Source: Protonemura montana
Taxonomy: Eukaryota; Arthropoda; Insecta; Plecoptera; Nemouridae
Assembly (NCBI GenBank): GCA_947568835.1
Contig: OX387605.1
Span: 18,418,418 to 18,482,417, forward strand
Direction of reading: 5' to 3'
DNA: 64,000 nucleotides
In this document: positions 14,201 through 25,975 of the stretch, piece by piece
Layout: the number at the start of each line of letters is the position of its first letter
Position numbering within the stretch: the first letter of the stretch is position 1
Notes under the pieces: generated by a model
Seen by the model: the letters and a program-made list of their open reading frames with translations, nothing else
Databases searched by the model: none
What the model was told of the DNA's origin: nothing
Made by a program: the position numbers and the translations under genes

Positions 14201-17200
14201 TTCTTGCCACTAGCCGCACAAATGCACTCGTGTAGAAACGACAGTTCCTCGAATGTCAGGCTCTGACAGAACGATGGATAAGTTAGTACATGGTGGTTGG
14301 AAAAGTTAGTGCAAAGCATTCGATGAGAGAAAGAAATTAAACACTAATTGACAAATCTTGTTTACAAGCATAAAAAAAAACAAGGACAATTAAAAAAAAA
14401 TCTTTTGGGATAGAGTGAAGGTTCTGATTGAAGCAGCTGAAAACCCCGTGCAGAAAAATTCATTGCAATCAATCCAGAGTTCATAAATAAGAAACTGACA
14501 AAACAGGACAATGTGCAAGCCCACCTCGATACCAGTTGCCAATATCTTGTTGAGGATTGCAATAAGTTTGTCCGATGAGGAACCTTCTCCGTCCATCAAA
14601 CTTAAAGGCAATCCACCGGACTCTAAACGCAACAAAAATGACGTTAGCAACAAACAAAAAAACACCAAACTGAAAGATATTTTAACTTTCAAGGCTCAGA
14701 TATTTAGTTTAAAAATGCACCCACTTACCTGGCCTAACTTCATGTACATCCGTCTTCATTTGCTGAAGTTGCGGAGCCGATTTAGCATTCTTTCGCCTTT
14801 CCTCCTCCAGCAATTGCTCGTAGCGTTCCTTAAGCAGCTGCATCTTCTTGTCGTGACTATCTGTCAACCGATTCAACATTGCTTCATATTTCAGCTTTGT
14901 GTCTTCTGCACTATCACCCTTTATCAACTCGTCTTGTTTCTCCCTGACTATCTCTTTCCCGCCTTTCTCCTCCTGTCCTCCTAATTTACTGTCCTCTAGT
15001 TCTCGTAATTTGTTGTCTTTGTCTTTGAGATCCTCGTTAAGTTTATTCGTCAATCGTTCTTTTTCTTCATTGTGTTCGGCAATCAATTTGTTTATCATGT
15101 CTTCGTATTGTTTCCGTAATTTGTCCAGCTCGCTGTCATGAAGCGATTTTAAGTTCTTAATTGAATCTCTAGACTGTTTTCTAACTTCCGTGAGTGAACC
15201 ATCATGACTGTTCTCGATGTTCGTTAGTTCCTTTTCGTAATTTTCGTTGATTTCATTAATCTCTTGCTCATGAAGTTTTTGGAGTCGCAGAACACTCTCA
15301 TTATGACGTTCGTTGAGAGCTTTCATGTCACGTTCGTAAATTTCTTTTAACGATGCAAGATTCGTGCTATATTGGTCAGTGTTTCTCTTGTTTTGCTCTA
15401 TCATATCGGCAAGGCGTTTCTCATATTCTTCTTTCAGTTTTGCCAATCGCTGTTCATATTTGTCCTCAGTTTCCTTTATATTTCTAGCGTGGTCTTCGGG
15501 GCTCAGTGCTCCCTTAAACTTTTCCACACTCTCCTTGATTTTCATTAAGGACGTTTTGGTCATGTTTGCCAGTTTATCCTCGAAGCTCTTGGAGAGCTTA
15601 GCAGCTTTGTCTGTCAAGTCTAGAGAAAAGAGGAAAAGCTTGTCAGTGGGGATTCAGAAGCATCTATCACAGAAATAAATCTCAAATACAAACTAAATTC
15701 TTATACATTTTGTTTTATGTTTCAAGATTATGCAGTTATGATTATGAATGTAATCATATCAAAGATAGATCATTAAAATAGCAAACTTACCTTTCTTGTC
15801 ACGATTCAGTCGCTCTATCTCAGCTTCCAGGCTCGTCACCTTCTTTCTCAAATCCTCAATTTCCTTTCTAGAGTCAGTTGGCACTTTGCTATCTGCTGCA
15901 GATTGCAGATCTTTGTTGTCTTGTTCAAGTTTGCCTAATTTCTTCTTAAGGCTATCCAACTCACTTCTAAGTTTCTCATTTTCATCTTCTAGCCCCTTGC
16001 ATTTCTTTCTAAGACTATCTAGCTCTGCCCCTGTATCAAGTGGTACATTACTATCAAGTTTTGCTTGCAGCTTGCTTTTTTCTTCTTCAGCCTTGGCAGC
16101 CTTGTTCTTCAGACTCTCTAGTTCACTGAGAAGCTCTTTATTATCAGCTGGTCCTGCCGAAACCCCTGCCACTTCTAGACTTGCTATCTTCTTTCTTAGA
16201 CTATCCAGTTCCTTCTCACAATCTGCTTGTTTCTTCTCATTCTCTGCTTCTAGCGCACTAATTTTCTTCCTTAGACTGTCTAATTCATCTTTTGTGTCTG
16301 TCGAAGCACCGCTATCAAGTTTAGACTGGAGACCCTGTTTTTCTGTCTCAATCTGGCCAATTTTCTTTCTAAGATTGTCTAGTTCTTTCTCGCAATCTGC
16401 TTGTGCTTTCTCGTCTTTGGCACCACCTGCAGACTTTAACTTCTCGTTCTCGGCTTCTAGCGCACTAATTTTCTTTCGCAGGCTGTCTAATTCATCTTTT
16501 GTGTCTGTCGAAGCACCGCTATCAAGTTTAGACTGGAGACCCTGTTTTTCAGTCTCGATCTGGCCAATTTTCTTTCTAAGATTGTCTAGTTCTTTCTCGC
16601 AATCTGCTTGTGCACCACCTGCAGACTTTAATTTTTCATTTTCAGCTTCAAGACTGCTAATTTGTTTTCTTAGACTGTCCAATTCAGCTTTGGTGTCTGG
16701 CGGTGCTGCACTATCCATCTTGGCCTGCAGATTTTGTTTCTCTGATTCCAGCTGGTTCATCTTTTTCCTCATATTTTCCATCTCGGTTTCACATTCCGCC
16801 TGAGATTTAGCACCGCTGCCACCTGCAGCCTTGAGCTTCTCATTTTCAGATTTAAGCTGCTCAATCTCAGCTTCAAGACTGCTTATTTTCTTTCTTAAGC
16901 CGTCCAGTTCAGCACCAGTATCGGCCGGGGCGTTGCTATCGAGCTGCGACTGAAGGTTCTGATTATCGGCTTGAAGCTGGGCTATTTTCTGTTTGAACTT
17001 ATCCAATTGCTGGTCACATTTAGCTGCGCAATCTTCCCAATCAGTGTCTTCTGAGGGCTGGTCGGCAAGTGTCTGCAATTGAGCTTCAAGTCTCTTGATG
17101 ATTGCTTCCATCTGAGCTTTCTCCGCTGCAGCCGCTGCTATCAAGTCGCTGCAGTCGTCACTCTGTCCAGCCTTTCGCAGAGCATCATTTTCTGCCTGAA

Positions 17201-20200
17201 GGTCGTTGATTTTATTCTTGGTAGATTTATCAAGATCATCCATAGCAGCAAGCAATTCCCGGATCTTGTCTTCTAAAGCAGTATTTACTTCAACCAATTC
17301 ATTCCCTTCCTGTGCTGCGATTGGACCGCCAAGGCTCTTAAGTCTTTCGTTTTCTGCTTGAAGATCCTGTACTTGTTTCTCCAGCTCTTTGATTCTATCA
17401 CCGAGCTCAGTGCTTCCGCTAGCATCCTGTGCCCTCTCTTCCCCTTGCTGGGATTTAAGTCTCTCGATCTCTGCATTGGCATCAGCGTTTTGCTTCTCCA
17501 AAGCTGCCACTTGGCCACGTAGCTCATCGCAATCATCACCAGAAGGTGCACCAGAAGGTGCACCAGCTGCTGCAAGTTTATTCCTGAGATCCTCGTTTTC
17601 TGCTTGCAGCTCACTTTCTTTCTTCTCCAAAGCTGCCACTTGGCTACGTAGCTCATCACAATCGTCACCAGAAGGTGCACCAGCTGCTGCAAGTTTATTC
17701 CTGAGATCCTCGTTTTCTGCTTGCAGCTCACTTTCTTTCTTCTCCAAAGCTGCCACTTGGCTACGTAGCTCATCACAATCGTCACCAGAAGGTGCACCAG
17801 CTGCTGCAAGTTTATTCCTGAGATCCTCGTTTTCTGCTTGTAGCTCACTTACTTTCTTCTCCAAAGCCTCAATCTTCTCGTTGGCTTCGGCTTGAATTTT
17901 CATGTTCTTTGAATCTTTACTAGAAATGCTCCCTATGTCCTGCTGCATCATCTCTTCACATTTCTTCTTCTCCGCTTCAAGCTGCGCTTTCAGCTGCTCT
18001 ATTTCGTTGGCCATATCCAGTGACAGTTTTCGGTTTGAATCCGAAGACTTGGCAGTATTTGCCAGTAAAGCCTCAAGCTCCTTGATTCTCTCTTCGAGCG
18101 CACGCCTCGTCGCCTTCTCGTTTTCAAGCTCATCTTGAGTTACGTCCAGAACGCCTTGCAACAAATCTTTGGCTTCTTTCTCTCTAAGATATTTGCTCTC
18201 GGAATGCTCCAGCAACTCTTTGGAACCACTTTGCTTTTCGGACAGATTGGACATGGCTTTGTCCTTCTCGGCAGCCAATTTCTCAAGCTTGTCAAGCGCA
18301 TCTCGCAATGCTTCCTCCGCCTCCGCTCTGAGGCTTCTTTCCCGAACTAACTCGTCCTGCAACTCCGAATCGCCACCACTGGCCGCACGAAGCGCCTCCA
18401 TCTGACTACGCAACGAGTCGTTTTCCCGTTGCAGAGCGGCCAACTGTTCCATGTACTCGCTGACTTCTTGTCTGGCATGCTCAAGCATCTTACCTGTCTC
18501 ATCGAGCTCGTTGCGAAGCTTAGACTCGGACGTCGACAGACGGTCCTTGTCTTGGGCCACGCTCACGATGGTATTCTTCAGCTGATCACGGAGATTGCGA
18601 ATCTCCTCCTCGAGAGCCGGCAAGTCGGCGAGTTGAGCTTCGAGTTCCATGATCCGTTCGCACCGTTTGTCCATTTCCAGGCGCATTGATGACAAACCCT
18701 TGACCATTCGCTCCTGCGGAATGCGGCAGAGGTCAGTTCGGGGAGTTGAAGATGGCTCGCTTAAAGTATCTACGTGAATAATGGTCTGGAAATTAGAAAC
18801 ACTTTGAAATTTTGACTCAACATTGTGCGAACATAATGCTTGCAGACATTTGTTTCATGTGGTGTTACTATCAGGTAGGAATGCACATGCACACGAATCG
18901 CTTAATGTTGATTTAGACCAAGAGTTTTATAAAATACTAAGAGTTCATTTCATTGAATTAAAGTAACAAAGCATAAAATACTTGTAACAAGGAATTTTAA
19001 TACAGTCCGAAGCAGGGCTTACCTTTGGTTACAAAGACAAATCTTGAGCTGGATCTGCTGCAATGTAGATTAATAACGAGACCAAAATGATATGCTATCG
19101 AGTACAAGAAAAGAATATAAGATAGCATTCGTGTGCATATGCATTTCCACTAATAGTACAGCACACGCCAGAATCCAGTTCAGCAGAACGAAGCAAGAAA
19201 CAAACAAGCCGCAAGCACCCATTCATCCACAAAACTCCATGCTGTCAAAGTGGCATACCAGCCGTGTTTAAAACTAGACATAAGGACACGGCAAAAAGAA
19301 TTGGTAAAGTTTCAATAAATGTCAAACTTACAGGCCCACAAAATAAAGCTATGAAAAAATTTAGCGGGGACAACTGAATGAAAGATCGGTATTTTTCTCA
19401 TAAAACACCCGTTTATTTCACTTGTTTAATTTGTTGAGTCATAACAGAAGAATTTGGAACGCAATTCCTATCTAGCATTAAATCGGCCAAACATACATGG
19501 CAACTGAACATTTCAATAATGCCGCTTATTTCTGCACAAAGAATTTGAACAAGTCGGAATTTCGGTGACCGATTTACTTGTAAGTTTGAAAATCAAATAC
19601 GTGCCGTTGCCGTACTGACCGTAAAAGCTAATCAGTCGATGTCCGTGTCGAAGAAGTTTCCTTACCTCCTTATTGCTGTTGCCGGCACTAAGCTTCTCAA
19701 CCATTATCAGAAGCCGCTGGATTTCGTCTTCCTGATCTGCAATCGTGCACCGCAACTCATTCAATTCTCTCAGTAGGTAGTCTCTCTCTTGTTCGATGCC
19801 TTGCAAATGTTTCAATTCGTCGTCCATCGCTTCAATATCATTGTTTGATCCGGCAAGTTCTTCGTACTTGTGCTTGTACAGTTCCCTCTCGGCAGCAATT
19901 TGCTCATAGTCAGCAGTTTCCTGCAGTAGTTTCATGTACGCTGTCTCGATGGTAGCCAACTCATCGACACGTTCCTTGAGACGGTCTCGCTCCATTCGCA
20001 GCACGTCGGCTTCTTTGGCTCGGTAGCGGAGCTTCTCCATCTCTTCGTCCATTTTCTCGTAGTCTTTGACTCGCATCCGTAACGCATCGCGCTCAGCAAG
20101 GATGTCATCGCAGTTGCTGGACTTACGCTTGAGTTCGTCATATTGCGCTTGAAGGCTCTTCAGCTCATCCTGAGGACGCAAGGTCCAGGATTTAGGTTAG

Positions 20201-23015
20201 AATATGTTGACATACAAATGTAGTTTGTTGATCATTGTTCGATCTAAGACTATTTTTGAAAAAATAGCTATAGAGCAGTATAGAAGTTAAATATTATGGA
20301 AATTTGTTCAGATATTTAATGGCCTTGTGGCAAAATGTTTTTTTTTTCTCTGTCAGAATAGATAATTTATAAGTATCAAGCAAGAGAGAAAAAAACTGCT
20401 GCTGAAGGCTCACATCATTTGGAAATTATTAATAAGGCTGAGCAAAGTGCACGTTCTTGCAAATAAGTAGTGAGTGTCTTGATGACTAAAAGAGAAATAT
20501 TAAGTGACTTTTGAATTCATAGTCACTGTTTCCTTTCACGGACTTAAATTACTTTCAGCTTTCTGCTGTGACATGCAATATGATGGTACGCTTAGGGGAA
20601 GAGGGAAAAGAAGTGGTTTCGGAACTACTAAACGATGGCAGTAAGCCACTATAGATCATAATTCTGTCGCGGCTTACCACCATCGCTCTGCTTCTCTCAG
20701 TAAGTTCCTTGACCACTCCACTTTCCTCTTCCTCTCAAGCACATCCAGTCTTTTGAAACGATATGAAAGTACCTTAGTTTTCTCCAGCTGGGCTCGAAGC
20801 TGAGAGTTATCATCCACCTTACCACTGACACTGTCTACTTTTTCCTGTGCCGACTTCATCACCTTGTCTTTCTGTTCCATCTCTTCATTCTTAGCCTAGG
20901 AGCAGGAAAACAAATTGTGTAAAGTATGAATAAAAATTTGCAAACAAGATTTTATTTCAATGGTCTAGCTTTCAGAGCTGAATTTGTTTGATTTGGTTGG
21001 CTGGGTCAGTTTCCCACACAAAGTAGTATTATTGGGAATGTTGTCCATTTTTGCTTTAAATTAGGTATAAATGTGATTTCATTAGAAGCTTCAATGAATA
21101 TTACATCTAAAAATGGTCAATTGCTAAAAACAAAGAGACATATAATGATGTTTTGGCTTTGTTTAAGAGAGAATAAATGTAAATGATGTGAGAATAAAAT
21201 AGATGATAATCAGCCTTTTTTTTCTCACTTGAACAAAAAAAACGCAAAAAGGTCATAGTACCTCTCTTCACCTTCACAATTGAGTTTTTTTTTGGCTTAT
21301 TCCAGTTATGTTTCCTTCTCTTTGCTTTCCCAATTCATCTGCCAGCATTTTGGCAGTCTTACCTTCTAAAAGTACCCAACCACCTCAAATTACTCAAAAA
21401 AGATTTCAAAAAAGAAATGCAGTACCTACTATAATAAGAATCTTCTTCCAAGTCTTCCACTCACCTTCCTAAAATCTTTGGAAGGTGAAAGACAAGATAT
21501 TACAAAATGTGGACGAATACTTACATCTAGCTGACTCTTCAGAGCTTTTATTTGGGCATCCCTATCTGCAAGCAGCTTTCGCAGGTCTTGACTGTCCGAG
21601 TCTGATTCAGCTCCGGAACTTTGGCCATCGTCCTTCCGTTTGAACAGCTGGAAAAGAATCACAGTTATAACTAGTGATATTTTTATGAATTGAAAAACAG
21701 GATTTCTGTGTATACCTATCAGCATCTGTGTATTTCTTAACGTTGAATAGCACATACCACTGTGGTTGAATCTTTGCTGGAGCCGGCTTTGTCGAGATCC
21801 TGCTTCGTCTTTTTTACGCTTCCCATCTAACGAAAGGACACAAAAGCCAAGATGTATTATTGCTCTGTATTACAACATTAATCTCTGTTGAACCAAATCA
21901 AAGATCTTGGAGAAAGGTGCAGCAAAGGAGTTCAAATAAAATTAAAACTATAAATTACCTATATCTAAAATAAAAAGTCAGATTGAATTCAATTTATCAA
22001 AAATTGCAAGCTTATCCTACAATGGTAAAGGAGAGTAAACGAAGGCCAAATTTTGTCGGGTAGGTGAGTTAATACTAGTATCAATAATATTTTGGCAGGA
22101 GTTTAGATTGAGAAGAAAAAATCTTACTAACAAATTATTTCATAAATTAGAAAGCATCAAAAACTTGTTACTTTTAATTTGCATGACAATTTTACATTTT
22201 GATTGTCATGGGATTATTATGGGAAATCAGTTAAAGGCATGCATGGATTGAACTCACAAGTCCTTGCAGCTGCGCTCGCTGCTCATCAGTTAGTTTCAGG
22301 CTGCGATACGCCTCAAGTTCTCTCTCCAGCTCATCCAGCTTTTTCCGCAAGCCCACAATCTGGCCATCCTTCAGCGTTTGCAGCAATTCGATAAGTGTGG
22401 CAAACGGCACATATCGGCCACTAGCTCCGCCACCCTGAAAGTCATCAATTATGTTTAGTATAAGATATGGCTAAATTCAAAAGATAAGTTTAAAAGAAAG
22501 AACTTCCAGATGTCAGTGTTATGTCTACGGAAAATTTAAAGTCTGCCAAAACAATGAAGCAGTAGCATAACCGAAAGTTTATGATTGGGTTTATGCATTC
22601 CTTCCTTGAGCACAGAAATGAAAATGAGTTTATAATAACTAGCAAAATATGAAACAAAACTATGGTGCAGAAATTTACAAGCTTAAATTGTTCACCTCAA
22701 TTGCAAATTATCATTACAGTTAAGCTAAAAACAGGCTTAGTGTCTAAATCATAGGAGCATTTTTAGGTATATTTCAAATATCACTATGCTCTGCTCTGCA
22801 TGCTCTGGAAAATAGATAGAACATACCCCGCCAGATGGTGGATTTGCCATGAGTTCCAGCATGTATCTTCTACGTTCTTCATCATTGTCACACCAAGCAC
22901 GCAGATCTTGGCACGAATCATAACGCTTCATACGGCCTTCGCTGCGTTTCTGCATTACCCCGTGGCCGTCGCCCTTGTCGAACATCTTAACTCCACGGTT
23001 AACGTAGGACGGCAT
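11208..23015 (-). CDS. Large coiled-coil protein, function unknown (14 exons)
   Basis: Exons, 5' to 3': 22827-23015, 22258-22434, 21758-21826, 21525-21647, 20773-20895, 19666-20169, 15791-18713, 14729-15619, 14525-14622, 14064-14262, 13361-13520, 12653-12833, 11784-12173, 11208-11288. Every junction has GT/AG ends and the phases agree, giving 6108 nt and about 2035 residues. The ATG at 23015 sits in ACAATGC, with upstream stops. The N-terminus (about 1-122) is a non-repetitive charged head with a DLRAWCDNDEERRRYMLELM motif; most of 125-1670 is heptad-patterned coiled coil rich in E, K, L and Q; the C-terminus is Cys/Pro-rich. There is no motor, CAP-Gly, FHA or membrane segment. I do not recognise an orthologue. 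A scaffold, centrosomal or cytoskeletal role is only a guess. The acceptor of the twelfth exon is weak and the last exon is inferred. Confidence 0.85.
11784..12173 (-). CDS. Coiled-coil gene exon 13, Pro/Cys-rich tail
   Basis: One hundred and thirty codons after a CTTTCAG|GCA acceptor. After a short charged start the protein becomes Pro/Cys-rich (HPCPAPCNVTALVPAPVQTP, then RKPCPTTCVTAKPYTELQ), quite unlike the rod. The donor CAG|GTGACG is weak. If it is not used, the frame reads on eight codons to a stop at 11757-11759. Confidence 0.75.
14729..15619 (-). CDS. Coiled-coil gene exon 8, second rod
   Basis: An 891-nt exon with phase 1 at both ends (acceptor TCTCTAG|AC, donor CCAG|GTAAGT). It encodes about 297 residues with a different repeat style from exon 7: irregular [Y/H]EKEL/YEQRLAKLKEEYEKRL-type segments spaced about 30-45 residues apart, rich in E, K, N, Y and H. 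This suggests an older, diverged internal repeat. It joins exon 7 through a split Asp codon. Confidence 0.9.
15791..18713 (-). CDS. Coiled-coil gene exon 7, main rod
   Basis: A single 2923-nt exon encodes about 974 residues of nearly continuous heptads such as LRKKISSLEAEIEQLKSENE. Acceptor CCGCAG|GAG and donor AAAG|GTAAGT are clear. Two families of internal duplications lie inside it (17500-17853 and 16281-16690). The antisense strand carries long open frames, up to 335 codons at 15796-16803. I regard these as a by-product of coiled-coil codon composition, which avoids stop complements. Confidence 0.92.
16281..16690 (-). repeat. 207-bp (69-residue) tandem coding duplication
   Basis: Copies begin at 16281 and 16488 (+ coordinates), a spacing of 207 bases. 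About the first 126 bases differ at only about two positions; the remainder diverges and one copy lacks 15 bases. The protein unit runs CEKELDNLRKKIGQIETEKQ, then GLQSKLDSGASTDTKDELDS. More diverged relatives of the same unit continue towards 17000 and 16000. Confidence 0.9.
17500..17853 (-). repeat. 117-bp (39-residue) tandem coding repeats
   Basis: Three head-to-tail units encode ALEKKESELQAENEDLRNKL followed by AAAGAPSGDDCDELRSQV. The copies starting at 17631 and 17748 differ at about 2 of 117 bases. The C-terminal copy carries an extra 12-bp duplication giving APSGAPSG. The near-identity points to recent unequal exchange or gene conversion. Each unit adds a Gly/Pro break and a Cys to the coiled coil. 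Confidence 0.92.
22827..23015 (-). CDS. Coiled-coil gene exon 1, start codon and head domain
   Basis: Sixty-three codons from the ATG at 23015 to a GGCGGG|GTATGT donor, phase 0. The encoded head is basic and then acidic/aromatic (SCQDLRAWCDNDEERRRYML), not heptad-like. With exon 2, which contains GRYVPFATLIELLQTLKDGQ, it is the best region for an orthologue search because it is not low-complexity. Confidence 0.8.
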
Positions 23016-23739
23016 TGTGGCCGACCCTTGTTAAGGTGTTCACGGATCAGTAGTGGTAATTTAAATACTGTACGTGAATTTTTTTACGCTAGCAGAAATT
23101 GTGTCCGATTTTTATAAACTTAATTTACAGATGGTTTGTTTCTATGGAACGCTATACTGTTTATATTGTTGTCATATTCCAAGTTTTTTTTAATATTACA
23201 TCTTTTATTGTGTCTCTTTGACAACCATGGATGAAAAAAAACCTACCTTAACACTAAGTCTAATAATGTTGGTATTTTATCTGCCCTGATATTGTTTAGA
23301 ATTAAAGCACAATAGCAAATTTATATCGACACTTGTTTTGAAATTTCCAAAATGTGTTTATCTTGTCTTAAATAAACGCATTTAACCAGAAAAAACGAAA
23401 TGCTGGAACAGAAAACAGAAAAACAGAAAAACGAAGTCAAACCCTTTGACTTCTCTATTTCATTTTGGTTTGAATCTGGCTTCACTTTCAATTGAATCAA
23501 CTTAGCAACTCACCCACAACCTGGTTTGTATTGTAAGAGGGTACGTTACCGATCTCAAATGGTACATGTTTTACATGTTTTTTCTTTACTTATAGGGTTT
23601 TTGGTTTTTCTGGTGATTCTACTAGGGAGCTGAAACCTCCAAGCAAAGAATGGAAAGAGAGCTAAACTGGAAAAGGTACCACATCTCACGACCGCCAGAT
23701 TGATTCATAGCAATTCCTACCTTAACAACAGTCAGTAAA
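23016..23739. other. Upstream region of the coiled-coil gene
   Basis: This should contain the minus-strand promoter and 5' UTR. It is AT-rich. A short run of repeated CAGAAAA units lies at about 23408-23432. I could not place a TATA box or initiator with confidence, and there is no coding signal. Confidence 0.35.
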
Positions 23740-24136
23740 TTAATTAAAGAGAAAAAGACTGCAAATTAATAGAATTCAACAAGGTCTTGATTGGAGAAAT
23801 GGATTTAGTAGTTAGGGAACTAAAAAATAAAAAATGGGACATGGGACATGGGTGGTATACCTTGGAAACTGTTCAGACTCATAGGTACACTGTTATAAAA
23901 TGCTACCTGTTAGCCCTTATAAATGCCTCGCTTCAGAGTGGCATTTTTCCCTCGAAACTTAAATTATCTCAAATAGTGCCAGTGCCTTAAGTTCAGATTT
24001 CAATAAAAATTAATTAATATATAATAGTATATTTTATAGAGGAGTAAGAAAGTATTATGCACTTCCTGCAAACATTAAAAGTGAGAAAGACTTTAACAAT
24101 TTTAGTAGTAAATTAGAAAACTATGTTAGTATTTAA
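23740..24136 (+). mobile_element. Decayed, internally deleted non-LTR retrotransposon RT fragment
   Basis: Read on the plus strand, three pieces line up with a Jockey/CR1-like reverse transcriptase. The first, about 23850-23900, contains GIPWKLFRLIGTLL and an in-frame stop. The second, 23914-23990, reads ALINASLQSGIFPSKLKLSQ then IVPVP, the conserved start of the RT domain. The third, 24038-24136, reads RGVRKYYALPANIKSEKDFN to a TAA, the C-terminal end. Most of the RT between the second and third pieces is missing and the first needs a frame shift, so this is an inactive remnant with a large internal deletion. Confidence 0.7.
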
Positions 24137-25975
24137 GTAAAAATGTAAGCTAAGAAATTTTACAATAATTTATAATGTTCTGAAAATAGAATTTTTTTGC
24201 TCAATAAGCAACTTCAAACAAAAACAATCTACCAGAAACTAAATAATTTTGGGAGTAACATTTTATTGTTCAACAAAATCACTTTAGGCTACAAAATATC
24301 ATCAAATATAATCTTAAACACTAGGCACCGTCATGAAATCACTAATTAATTAGGCACACAGAGTTGCAGTATTAACACACAAATTTTGACCATATCTGCT
24401 CATCATAACTCATCATATTTTGTCTAAGTTTAATCTAATTTTATCAAAACTATAGGTGTACATGTTGAGAAAAATATGTAAAAAAAATATGACCTACTTA
24501 ATTTTGGTTTATGCGTGGATGAAAGTCATTCATGGCTAGGCGCCATACAAATCATACATCGTAACATTAATTACAAAATCAGCTTTCAGTTTTAACATTC
24601 AGCAACACACATAGTATAACAAGCAGTCATGAAAATCCCAAAAAAGGTAAGGGAATTGGTACACTATTGGTAGAGAGAGACATAGTTTTTTTTGATAAAA
24701 TAATCAAGGGGTTTGTATTGAATATATAGACTGTTTAGTGTATAACTTTACTTAAGTGATTTTTTCTAAATTTTTTGGTAACATTCACTTCTAACAATTC
24801 ATACGAAAATTCAGAAAAATTTCCTGGTAGTGGAAATGTTGCGTTCAATGTTTGGATAAGCAAGCTATGTTTTGTAAAAATAAATAATTCTTATCAGGTA
24901 AGAATCAACAAAATGTTAGAGTAGGTACTGCTTCACTTGCATTGACCTAAACATGTGTGACCCAATCAAGGTTTCTGTCCAAATTTAATTGTACCGGACA
25001 TGGTCGCTACGCCGCAGAAAAGTGGTTGCAATTCGAGCGGTTTGCATTTGCTCATATTTAGAGACCCAGGCTTGAACATTAACCAATCCATATCGATAGG
25101 AGGGATGGATCCATTCATAAAAACGATTTTAGTGTGTTTATGTTTTGTATCAAATTTTTATGGTTAAAACTGATTCTTAAATGAATAAATTCAAAGTGAA
25201 TATGGGAGAAAATTAAGTCAGTTTATGCAAAATTCTGGATTTTTTAACACAGTACTCGGTTTAGTTGGCTAGTGATAACATTGATAGAGATCTCAGCAAA
25301 GTTGGGACGAAGTCTACTTTCAATTTTATATCAATTTCATTGTGTTCTGCTAGAATGGTTTAAACCAGAAGCGTAATAATAACTAATAAGTATCAATTTT
25401 AGGATCCTCCATTGTGATGAAGTAATTTGCCAGCTATGTAAAAAGTAGCTAGACTCACAAACTTTTTCAGAGAACAGAAGTATTAAGGATTATTTAGAAG
25501 AACAACTAGTTAATTTAATAAGTGTGATGCAAAAAAAAATAACTCAACTCAACTGAACAAAATGTCCAAAAAGTGGCATTCTCTAGCTATGGTTTGGACC
25601 TGTATAAAAATGTATGCTGTTAACATGCTAACAGCAAAATTATGTAATCTAATTAATAGAACTTCATGGCGCCCATCAATTTCTTTCTTAGAATAATAAT
25701 TATTACAAAAATATGTTTATATTTTAAACTGACAGGGAGATATAACTAATATACCTTTGGAATGAATTCTACAGGTCCTCAGTTGTCATGAAGTCATTTA
25801 ATTCAATGCACTGCAATTGAAATCTAATAGTGGAGACTTTGTCTTTGAAATACCAAAATAGTTTTGGAATTGAAAATATGCTACTACTACACACCTTTTG
25901 GACACAATACACTCAAGAACAAACAATGGACGCGTAATTGTAAGTGTATAGAATATAATGGTTTAGCCTGAAATC
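24137..25975. other. Intergenic, AT-rich, no gene seen
   Basis: No supported exon. It probably includes the 3' UTR of the Ses gene ending at 25976. A short perfect hairpin, TGCTGTTA(ACATGC)TAACAGCA, lies near 25615-25637. Multiple A/T tracts are present. Confidence 0.4.

Noticed and set aside
15796..16803. 335-codon plus-strand open frame, and similar long antisense frames at 17389-17895 and 18169-18405
   Set aside because: Antisense to the coiled-coil exon; Ser/Phe/Leu-only composition is the complement of Glu/Lys/Leu heptads and carries no independent signal.
17285..17848. 187-codon minus-strand frame with three repeated segments
   Set aside because: It is the alternate frame of the 117-bp coding repeats; the repeat simply copies the same shadow three times.
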